Positions 49,109 through 59,658 of a stretch of DNA of 64,000 bases are shown in pieces. A model generated the notes under the pieces. That model had not been told where the DNA came from. It did not search any database and was given only the letters and a program-made list of their open reading frames with translations. Numbering within the stretch: the stretch's first letter is position 1; every line of letters starts with the position of its first letter. This DNA comes from Alligator mississippiensis. Taxonomy: Eukaryota; Chordata; Crocodylia; Alligatoridae. The stretch lies in NCBI RefSeq assembly GCF_030867095.1, contig NC_081826.1:37736001-37800000 (forward strand), in the 5' to 3' direction. Both the position numbers and the translations under genes were made by a program.

Positions 49109-50065
49109 CCCAAACAGAATGGACACACAATTGTGGTATATGCCATTTTTAAAGGCAATTGGCTAAATTTTTCCAGTAGATTAATTTGACCAACAGTTGT
49201 AAATACTCTGATACAAATATGGGATTTAACCCATAAATACACCTGTGATTATCAACACGGCCTTTCTACTCAGCAGATTGCAGAAATCTAAACCTCTAAG
49301 AGAAGAGAGAATGTGTTAATCCCTAATCCCAATGCACACAAAAAAGAAAGAAAAAAACAGTGGCAGTAAACATGCTCACAGAGTAGGTAAAATATATTAT
49401 TGCATATTATAAACATTATATACAAGGTTAAAATGGTTTATGTCCAGTTTACTTACAAATTACATTGTAGCTGAATGTCTTACTTACAAGTCCTTGTTGC
49501 TACATGCTGAGAACTACCAGAGGTATTTGGCAAGACTATACACTATAGGGCAATGTGGATCAGTCTGAACAGGGGAACTCTTGGCCACTTTCCCCATCGT
49601 TAGCCCTATACTATTTAGGAGTATCCATTTTTCTTAGCTATTGCAGACCAAGCTATTGTTAAAGCAGTTTCAACTGGATTTCCCAAGATGGACCAGTAAG
49701 ATTCTTTTACCTAATCTGGGAGGATTTTAATCCACATTAATGTAGGGATTAAAAAGTCATTTACCAGTGAGTCACCTGGTAATCAATCTGGGGACTAAAA
49801 AATGTTTGTACGTTGGAGTTGGGGAAGCAATAAATAAAGGACTAAGTTAATGCATATGGTCTTGTCCTTGACAAACTTAAATCAGTGTTTGATGGGCACA
49901 TTTTCAGTGTCAAAGAGCAGAAAGGATGATATTTTCAAAGTAGTCTTGTAACAGCTTCTCTGGTCAAGGTTGACAAGTCTGTAAGGTTCCTGGGGAAGTT
50001 TCTTCTGTTAAGCAAGGATGAAATGCTGTGGTTCCTCAGGAAAAAAGCTCTGGCTCCGAGCTGAA

Positions 50066-50269
<204 letters not shown>

Positions 50270-51397
50270 CTATGTGTACTTCACTAATTCTGATTTACCT
50301 CAAATTGACACTTGCTGGGGGTCTTTGAAGGGCACACAGAGATCTCTTTCAGAGATCAGTGGGTGAAATCTGGATGTCATTTTCTACATCCTACAACAAA
50401 GCAGAATGCCCACCAGCCAGCGACTACATCAGTTGGAATGGGGAACAGATTTATTCGGCTAGCCTCTATATCATTGCTTATGGCCTCTGTACCAATGGAA
50501 GCTGCCAGAGCAAGAACACCTGTACTATTCATATACTAGGCAAGAAAGAGAGACCTGCCAGAGTGAGAACTTATGTGCAGTTTATAAAGTGCAGTCAGAA
50601 TTTCTGCACTGCAGAGCACTCCTGAAGCTATCACATACTTCCTAGCCCAGGTAGCTGATATCTGCCTGCATGAGTCTTCATGCTGTTCCTCAACCCTGGT
50701 TTATTACTATTACTGCATAAAAACACACGAAGGCAAGTGTGGCTTTATGTGCAAATTGCTGATAGTTTGCAAATGATGTATTGGGGTAGTTTAGGCTTTT
50801 ACTTAAGTCCAGCTAATATGCATAAAAGTCAGCATGTATATGAGACTAATAGAAAACAAGAGCTTGTTTCATTCTTTTTTTCTACAAATAGCTTCTCCCA
50901 AGAACACACCACTTAAAAGCAGTGTTAGGAACAAGGAGGAGGTTAGAATATTCAGCTTCCCTTTTAAAAACTAAAGAAAATCTGAGACAAAACACTGTTT
51001 TAAGCTGGAGTTTAGGGCTGTCAATAGATGAGAACCAAGTTAAAAGGACATTCCTAAAATGTGGTAGTCATTTAAAAGTAAATGTGAGAAAATAAGGAAA
51101 CTGTGGCTTGAGGGTGAAGTGGCAAAAGTGATAGGCTATTTGTTCTAAAACTTTTGGATCTCATAAAATGTCTAAATTTACTCAGTTAAAGTTCAACTAA
51201 GGAATGCAACTCTGCCTCATCCTTCAACTACCACCACTCTATCAAACTTCCAACTATTCACGCATTCCTTCTGCAATTCCATATGCTGCCAAGTAAACTG
51301 AGTGTACCCACAAGTCAAAGGCTGGACACCACATGGGCCAATATATCAAAATTAATACCTAAGGCTCTGGTGCACATTCATTTTATTATGCAATGGG

Positions 51398-51450
51398 ATC
51401 TGATCCCAGATCCCAACAATTTGGGATCAGGGATCAGATCCTAATCATGC
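51398..51450. repeat. GGGATCWGATCC inverted repeats
   Basis: GGGATCTGATCCCAGATCCC and GGGATCAGGGATCAGATCC are imperfect inverted copies around CAACAATTT, just ahead of the palindrome array. Confidence 0.7.
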
Positions 51451-51540
51451 CATTACTACTTGCCAGTGCAGGGGGAGGCCTAGGACCATAACCCTAGGCT
51501 CCCCCTGCACCAACAAATTGAAAGAAGAGTATCCACAGGT

Positions 51541-51974
51541 CTGACAATCAGCTGATTGTCAGCTCCTGCTGCAGGACCACACCTGGTTTCAAACCAGCCC
51601 AGGGCCAACAATCAGCTGATTAGCAGCTCCAGTCCCAGGACTGCACCAGGGACTCAAACTGACCTCAGTGTAGTCTGGGACTGGGACTGACAATCAGCCA
51701 CAGCCCAGAGAGCCCTATGTCCAGTTCAAGAGCTGGGGCTGTCCAGGCTGGATCTAACAGTCAGCTGATTGTCAAAACTCCACACCCAGTATCTCTGGGC
51801 AGGCTGCCAGGCAGGAGGGATCAGAGGTTCCCGGTTCAAAAGTCATTGGGGACCTTAAAGTCTGCCAGGAGCCTTTGATCCCTGGCTGCCCTCCCCACAA
51901 AGGAAGCCCTTCCACTTCTCCCCCTCCCCCTTCTGCCCACAACCTGAGACCAGGACCAACAATCAGCTGATTGT
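51541..51974. repeat. Array of CAATCAGCTGATTG palindromes
   Basis: A perfect 22-base palindrome with core GACAATCAGCTGATTGTC lies at 51541-51562. Copies recur at 51607-51621 (AATCAGCTGATT), 51688-51698 (half site GACAATCAGCC), 51757-51773 (one arm base changed) and 51959-51974 (perfect 16-mer). Each is followed by AGCTCC- or AGCCCC-like spacer and phrases such as GGACTGCACCAGG, so the array looks like degenerate repeat units of about 60-200 bases rather than chance. Confidence 0.85.
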
Positions 51975-52435
51975 CAGCCCCAGTCACAAGTTAAATTTAA
52001 GGGACCATACACAAACCAGCCAAAAAATGCTCTATATTATATGTGGAACATTTTCATGGCTTGTTTGCCATTTTATGGTGCCTTAAATGGGTGCACATGT
52101 AGCACTCTTGCCATTTATACTGCAATTGACATGTTAACTGCAGCATAAATGTAATATGTAGAGAAGACCTAACAGATACAGTCTACACAAAACTTCACTT
52201 GAACTCATCACCCCAGTACATTGGCCTGAAATAAGAGACTCCAGGCACAAACTAGAGATCACTTTTTCCCCCATATACTCCCATCTTTGCCTTGCTTATA
52301 GAGATTGTAAGCTTTGGGGTTATGGATGGCTGTTACAAGGTGTTTTAGACAATCTAGAACAATAGTGACTGACCTTGGGTGATGTCTCTAGGGACACCAA
52401 ATAAAAACAACTAATTAGTGTCTGCCTTTTTCTTA

Positions 52436-52525
<90 letters not shown>

Positions 52526-54184
52526 TTAAACGTTAAATAAGGAATGGAGGTATCATTCTACACCTTTAATTAGTGCTTTAACATCACATCCTAAAGTAGA
52601 TCATTTTAGTAAAAATGTATACATTATTTACTGAGGACACTGCCAACTAATATGTGATCTAATTAGAGAGCTGCAATCTAAAGATGGATCATTCTAAATA
52701 AATAAGTTTTTGGTTTGCTTTATTTAATAAAAACTTTGCTCCAGCACCAATCAATGCATAGCTACCTTTTGGTATAACACACCAAACCAGCATGACAGTT
52801 CATCCTCCTGCTCTGCTCCAGCAGTTAACATTTCCCAATAGCTGTGCATATTTAGTAAGATAATGAATGCTATTTTCCACATGATCAAATGCAGTTTCTC
52901 CTCCTACAGAACAGAGAGGCTTTCTATGCAGGAGCTGATAGTGAGGATGGCTCATCCTGGTCATCATCACTGTGGACTAGAGCCAGTTGAACAATGAAAA
53001 CAATCATGGACAATTCCATTTTTCATTGGAATTTCACTTTTTTGGTTGAAACATTTTGGCCACCTGTCCTCTGGCTTCAAACACCCCATCTTGCTGGGGA
53101 GATACATGATACCCCACAGCTGAGAAGGCTGCTGGAGCTGTGAGAAAATAGCAACAGCTGCAGAATAGTTTTGCTGCCTTGCAGAGCCTCTGTGCATCTC
53201 CCAAGACACAGTCTAGTCTGGACGGTGTAATAAGACCAGTTTGGGCCCCAAAGCACTATCTCTGCAGAGTGGTAATGAGATGAGCTGCTTCAGAGAAGGC
53301 TGTTTACAAACTAAAGGCCTTTCAAAATCACTCGATACCTGTTCAAAGGGTGAACCAGAAAATATAATTGAACTTCTGAAGACAGACTTATTAGTTGACT
53401 GGAATTTCTGAGGGCAAAAACACCCCATTGTAATATTTTTGGCAGCCCTTAGCAATAGGTGGTAGATCACTAGTTTTTGATGTTCATTATAGAAGTATAA
53501 ACCACACTACAACAAGCCCATTTTAGTGTTCATGGAGATAGTGTCCTTCAGCATTCATCAATCTGGTCCCAAATTCATTTCAGAATTATGACTTTGTTCT
53601 TATGCTTTTTCTTTACTTTAAAAGAAGATTATATCAGATTGTTTCAAAAAGGAAAATAATTATGTCAAAGGGAGTTCTTTGTCACAGACTGTTCTAGGCA
53701 ACAGGATACCGCAAAGCATCAAAGCAAGCGGCTTGCCCTTTCCCAGGTGGAATTAAATTATGTTACCATTAAATAGCTCATTGTGTCTGCTGTGGTAGAA
53801 AAGTGAAAAGTAAAATTAAAAATCCATTTAAAGATGGTCAGACATCGGCCACCACATAATCCTCTGCGTGTGTGTGCACGCTCAGCACTTGAGAAAATGG
53901 ACCGTCTTAGAAAGATAAATGAGAGTAATTTACAGGAAATGGAGAAAGGGAAAAAAAAAAGAAAAAGAAGAAGAATGTATGCTACACAAGCAACAAAGAA
54001 AGGCACCAACTGTAAAAAATGCTACTATAAAAATTTAGTATGGTTTCCTAACGACAAGGAAGGACCATGACTAGAAAGTCTTTACAAACATTTAATCCAA
54101 CTGACTTCACTTAGGAAGCACTTGGGCACTGTAGCAATGAATGTCACAAAAGAAATGTAGAACGGAATTTGGATAAGTTATTAT

Positions 54185-55581
54185 TCTAATACTATAAAAG
54201 CCTTAGTTAGTCAGTCTGCCTGTCTGTCTGTCCATAACGCTTTATTTGCACTCTCATTGGCTGACTGAAACAGCCAATCAGAGTGCTCCAAGAGCATTGG
54301 GACAGGAGATGGAATGGTGGAGTGTTGCCATGACAGCAGAGACATGGGATTTGGGGGGGGGGGGGGCCCCGAGGCCAGCTGTGCCAGGTGACAGAAGGGT
54401 GGAGAAATTGGGCTGGCCCCGAACCAGCAAGTGGGGAGAGCGGGCCCATTTCCACACCACCTCCCTCCCGACCAGAAGAGAAGTGGGGTCAGCCCCCACA
54501 TGTGCCCACCTTATGATGGTGGCCTGGCCCCAAAGCAGCCCTGAGGTGGTAGTGATGGAGGGAACAGTGCGAGAGGAGGGGCAAGGCCAGTCACACTGGC
54601 CTTCCCCTCCCTCCACCCACCTAAGGCGGAAGGGGGCCAAGGGAGGAAAAACAGGCCCAGACCCAGCGTAGCAGGGAGGGTAAGGGGGAGCAGGGGGAAC
54701 GGCGCCAGATGAGAAGTCTAACCCTAAACCCTCTTCCCCCCCTAAGAATGGGACCAGCAGGGAGGGATTGGGAATAGAATGCAAGGGGGAAGGAGCCCCG
54801 TGGCCAGCTATCCTGGCTTTGCCCCCTCCCTCCCCTCCACCTGCCGCCAGCCCCTTGGAGTCAGCAGTGACACAGAGTGGAGTGGGCCTGGACCTCAAGT
54901 GGCAAGGGGAATTGGCCCCAGGCCCAGTGTAGGCAGGGGGGGACCTGGGCCAGCTGCAGCAGCAGGGAAGGAAGAAGTGGGCCTGCACACACTCCTACCC
55001 TCCCCCTGCTGCCACAGAGGGGAAAAGGGGAGCAGCCCTGGGGCCCAAGCAGCAGGTGGGAAGGGGGGGGAGCAGGCCTGGGCCCAGCACAGGGGGGTGG
55101 GGGGAGGAGCAGGACGACTGCAGCAGCAGTGTGGGGAGGGGAGAAGTGGGCCCAGGTGCAATGCAGGGTTGTAGGGGAGGACCAGGCCCAAGGGGGGCTG
55201 GAGAAGCCAGCCCACCATGGTGGTGGGAGGAGCAGGAGGCCCAGCCTGACATGGCAGCCATGTGGAGGAAGGGAGGAACAGGCTTCCTCCCCCCTGGGGC
55301 CCAGTCTCACTCCTCCCCCACCCCCCTTTCCCTGCATCGGCCCTAAGCCCACTCCTCCTGTCCCCCTGCCGCCGCTGCGTGGCAGGTCAGCTTCTCCCCA
55401 CCTTTGCCCCGCTTCTCCCCCACAACCTCCCTCCCCATCACAGGGAAGGGGGGAGCGGGCCTGGACCCCAAGCGGCATGAGAGAAGGGCGAGGGAGCAGG
55501 TCCAGATTGGGTGGGGCTGGACATGGGGCTCTGTCCCCACCCGTTCCCTCCCCCCGTCATTCTTGATGGGCAGTTGGCTAG
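54185..55581 (+). mobile_element. Helitron-like (Helentron-like) element, GC-rich
   Basis: The left end TCTAATACTATAAAAGCC runs into (TGTC)n-like CTGCCTGTCTGTCTGTC. This layout, a TATAAAG-type start followed by TCTG repeats, is recalled for Helitron/Helentron 5' ends. The right end is GGCAGTTGGCTAG, with the CTAG typical of Helitron 3' ends, and T lies on both sides of the insertion. The body is extremely G-rich and includes degenerate ~164-base units (CTGCAGCAGCAG at 54954 and 55118, each followed by GAAGTGGGCC). It encodes no helicase, so it would be non-autonomous. Long open frames on both strands are compositional. Confidence 0.4.
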
Positions 55582-56127
55582 TTTTTAGCATTATCCCTCA
55601 GTTTTACACTGCATTTGAAATGGTGCTTTCTGATGGCTCTGTACATTCATTCCTAATGACAGGCAGAGATAGATAAGATGATAAATACTGGGTAGCATAG
55701 GGGCCAGCTATTATTTTTGCCAGTGGGGGAGGCTTAGATGATGGACATGTGGCAAGTTTTATGCATTTCAAGTGACAGCCCTCTTCCCGAGGGGGGGCCA
55801 GGGCTCTTGGGCCCCCACTTACTCAGCCCCTCTGCTGGATAAAATATTTGAGTCCCATCTACTCTTGTACCTAGTGAGAAATGCTATGCAGTTCAAATTG
55901 TGGCTGCATGATTTGCAAGCAATCTTTGTAATCTGCACACTGCATTGCAGTTTAATTAGACACTATGCCTGGTGTCTGTCAGGGTGGCCCCCTCAGGCAC
56001 ATCTCTGACACAGTCCATTGTCCCTCTGGAAATAGAATTGGGTAAACAAATGCTAGGCCTGGTTTCATATTATTTGTATTACAAGTGTGCCTAGAGACCC
56101 CAGTCCCAATGCACCATTATACTAGGC

Positions 56128-56434
56128 CAGTCATTCTCACACTGTTTTAGACTCAAAGCACCCCTCATTAGACTCAAGTCATTGCTCAGAAAATACCTGC
56201 TCTTACGTCTCTCTAGTTTTTGGACTACAGAAAAATACTGGAGCAATTCTTCTGTTAAAAAGAACTCAGAAAGACAAGTCAGAATGTTTTTGACACTACA
56301 GTTTTCTATTTGAAATCTCTGGGTTTATCTTGTGCATCATGTTTCCACACCTAGCAGTGCTAACACTGCATGGCAACCTGTGACAACCTTCAAAGTACCC
56401 CAGGTTTTCACAACACCCTGATTGAGAATTACTG
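56128..56434 (-). mobile_element. hAT-type MITE (CAGTGATTCTCAA family)
   Basis: Ends CAGTCATTCTCACACTGT and CTGATTGAGAATTACTG are inverted copies. The interior CTATTTGAAATCTCTGGGTT is the reverse complement of the stretch in 36850-37233. The flanking octamers TACTAGGC and GGCTAGAT both carry the CTAG core preferred by hAT elements, though they no longer match overall. Confidence 0.7.
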
Positions 56435-58461
56435 GGCTAGATCCTCATGGCTAGGGACAGACATTCAAAAAGCCTGAGCCTGAATTGATTCAATCTTTGC
56501 AGGGCAGTCTAACCTGGCTAGGCTAAATCAGTTTAACCAGACAGACATCCCAGAAATGCAGGCACATGCCTGCAGTGGCTCAGGCTAGAAGCTGGGTGGT
56601 GCTACAGCAGCCCTCCCTTCACTTCTGCAGGCTGAGGTCAGGGGGGCATGGCCAGGCCAGGCCCTGGCAGGACACTTTGATTATTCCCCCTCTCCTAAGC
56701 AGCCCAGCAGGGAATGTTTATCACCCCTAACTCAGTGTTTATCAACCTATTAAGAAAACAAAGCCTCTCTCCATTAACTAATGGAGCTCCTCTTAAACAG
56801 CCCTTCCAAGGAAGGACATTAAGCTACCTGCCGATTAGCTCCAAAAAACCTCTATCATCTCCCACAGCACGGACCATAGCGAGCATGTGGTCTGCTAGCT
56901 AATGCTGAGGTATCTGTGTAAAACAGGAGGAGGGAATAATCCCTGCTTAGCAAGGAGAAGCCAGGCAGGTGCTCTGTGCCTGCAAGTCTATGCTGGAGCT
57001 CTGGCCAGGGAGCAAAGAGGAGGGGCCACCTCTGCTGTGGAACAGAGAGCCCTGCCCAGCCCAGAGAGTATGCCAGGATGCTAGGGGTGAACTCAAGTAT
57101 GCATGAGGATCAGGGCCCAAGTTCTCAGAGATACCCCCACTTCCTTTCATTTTCATCTTTTTCCAAGGTCCTTGTTTACTGGTGACCAGGGCTAACACTG
57201 GAACTCACAATATCAGGTCAGCAAGATGGTACATTTTTCTGGTGTCCACTACTCTCATGTGCTCTGAAATCTAAGATTTCCTTTTTTTAAAAAAAAAATA
57301 AAGCCCATTGGTTTCTGAAGAAATCCTTCAAAGTATGATTCAGAAATAAATTTAGATCTGTATCTGTAGACAGTCTGGTATAAACAGATTTCTGAGAATT
57401 ACAAATTGCCACATCTATCTCATTAGGGTTCTGACTCTGAAACCTAACAATGACTTAAATGCAAGTACTTGAAAAGACTTTAACATGGTTGTGCGAAATA
57501 GATGCTGGATTTGCATCTCACCTGCAAAGACTATAGAAAACTTCAAGTAAGTACATAGGAGAAAGTCTCCCTGCACCAAGGCTGTATGACAGTGTCTAAT
57601 GCATGGCATACTGCACATTCCAAGGTAAAGCTTTCATGGGACATATGGGAATAGCTAGCACAAAGACCTCACATGTTTCTGGAAATGGTTTGGGGCTTTG
57701 GGACACCCCTTCCTAAGTATATTATTAGGATATAGGTCTAAGAATGCACTGTCTGTTGAACTGTCTTTGGCAGGTGTAGGATTTATATAACATGTCAGGA
57801 TTAGTGGGCTTTGAGAAATACTTGAAGATGACTGAATAAGCATATTTCCCAGGAACCCCTGAGGATTCAAACAATTACTCAGAACTGTAAAGTGTAGAGG
57901 CAAGGCTCCAAGTGGTGTTATGGTAGAGTCTCTTATATAGAAGGCTCCGAAAACAACCTCAACTACAAACATGCTAAATCTGGTTACAGAATTAGAGACT
58001 ATAGAGGCCATGAAGCATCTGCTAGACCATCTCATTTAACACCCTCTTCCAAGGTAGGATTGTGGTCTGTAAACGTGGGAGCTACTGCTAGTCACATTAC
58101 ATGCAAGTCAAACAATAAAGAGTCCCCTCTTGTCCCAAAAAGACAAAAACACAGTATAAGAGAGATTGGAACATTTTTCTAATCTCTCCCCTTCATTTTT
58201 TCTTTCTCAGTTTCACATCATTGTTCCTAGGTAGAATGGTCAGCCTTAAAATACTTGCCTTAAATAACTAACATGGCTTCATTATTTGAAAGTCCCATAA
58301 ACATTTTTAGAAAGTACTAATATTTCCAGGCATTTCTGGACCATCCTTAATAGAGGCTTTTGTCTGAGGGGGCCATCCTGACAAACACCAAATGCAGTCT
58401 CTATTAAAATTTTAACACAGTGCACAGATAGCAGTGAATGAGACTCTAAACAGCAAAAAAT

Positions 58462-58545
58462 ACCATATTTATTCAAATCCAAGGTAAGGATCAACATGCA
58501 GGGGATGACACCTTGTCTCAGATTTGAGTACCAGCTCAAGACAAG
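58462..58545. mobile_element. Repeat terminus related to 24517
   Basis: ACCATATTTATTCAAATCCA followed by AAGG, and 50 bases later a diverged inverted partner CTCAGATTTGAGTACC. The same terminus type occurs at 24517. The downstream 58546-59060 is G-rich and may belong to the element. Confidence 0.35.
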
Positions 58546-59658
58546 CAGAAGCTCAGCTCCAGGCCCAGGGCTGAAGCTAGAGCTGACCAGCTTATGTGGT
58601 GGGGGAAGAGGCACACAGTAGGGGGAGCACAGGGAAGACTGAACGTTGGTGGGTGCATGGGGGAGACCCATAGTGTGCAGCTTGAGCAAAGTATAGGGGA
58701 GACCATGCAGCCTGTCGCCCCTTCTCTGGCTCCCCAGCACCCTACCCCTGCTGCTCATCTCTGGCTCTGGCCCACAGCTGCTGCCACTTCTCCCTAACTG
58801 GGCTGGGGCCAGGGCCAGAGCCACTGCTGGTTGCCCCAGAGCCAGAGCTATTGCTCAGAAGGTGCAAACGTGGAAGAGGTGGGGAGGCATGAGGTGTGGG
58901 TCAGGTACAGGCACAAGGTGCAATAGGTGGGGGAGGCAGGCAGCAGAGAAGCCGACAGAGGCAGCAACAGGCAGGGGTGGGCAGGGTGCAGGGAGCAGGG
59001 AGCAGCTAGCAAATGTCCTGTTTTCCATTCTCCCCTGCCACCTCTCCCCCCTCCCCCTCCCCATCCTTAGGTCCTCTCCAAAAGGGAACTTGACAGGTGG
59101 AAGAACTTACTGTACATTATTCTGTGGCACTGCAAATGGCCAGTCTAGATATTTCACTGGCAGTAACAGAGCGTAGACATGGTACTCTGATATCACAGGC
59201 ACTTTCTGCTTTTGATCTTTTAAATAAAAAGATCTACTGGTATTACATGGCCAATCTTACTTGGAAAAGCTACTTTTAAACATTTCTTTGTTTCTCTTAC
59301 CAATGTACTGAGAAGTGCAAATAGTGTGCTGTGGACAGGAGCCTTGTTTTGACACGTCTGCAGCCTGTATACAAAATGACTGACAGTTTAGAACACAGAG
59401 GAGGCCCTGGGAATGCTGACAGCATATATATTTGGGTTGTTTTTCTTAAATCTTCCTTTTCCTGCCACCCTGCAGACTGCCCATTGCTTTTGGGGTAGAT
59501 TCTCTCCCCAGGCATCCCCCAAAACCTTTTTGGTTGTCTGCAAGAGTTTGGGGTTTAGTCTGAATTTCAGCCTTATGGCACTATAGTAATATCACTGGGC
59601 CTTATCCATGCCTGGGACTGCAAATACCAGGAGTTGTAAATCAGCATGCAGCAGTGTG

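Larger units (their letters stand above)
43720..50065 (-). other. GRHL2 3' UTR / downstream region
   Basis: Downstream of the GRHL2 stop on the minus strand. Candidate poly(A) hexamers (AATAAA on the minus strand) lie at 44526-44531 and 43720-43725. Allowing for the 1.84-kb transposon at 47270-49108 and other insertions, a 3' UTR of a few kilobases would fit the recalled mammalian gene length, but its end cannot be fixed. The remaining sequence (43063-44850, 45680-47265, 49110-50065) shows no coding features. Confidence 0.3.

Noticed and set aside
51541-51974. CRISPR-like array of spaced palindromes
   Set aside because: Spacing is irregular, units are degenerate, there are no cas genes, and the context is a vertebrate intron.
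54278-55566. Open frames of 205-236 residues in the GC-rich block
   Set aside because: The frames are open on both strands with Gly/Pro/Ser-rich content and no domain; this is a compositional effect of G-rich repeats.
56455-56690. Possible further repeat (TAGGGACAGACATTCAAAAA...)
   Set aside because: Its look is suggestive of a MITE but I found no inverted ends or second copy in the window.
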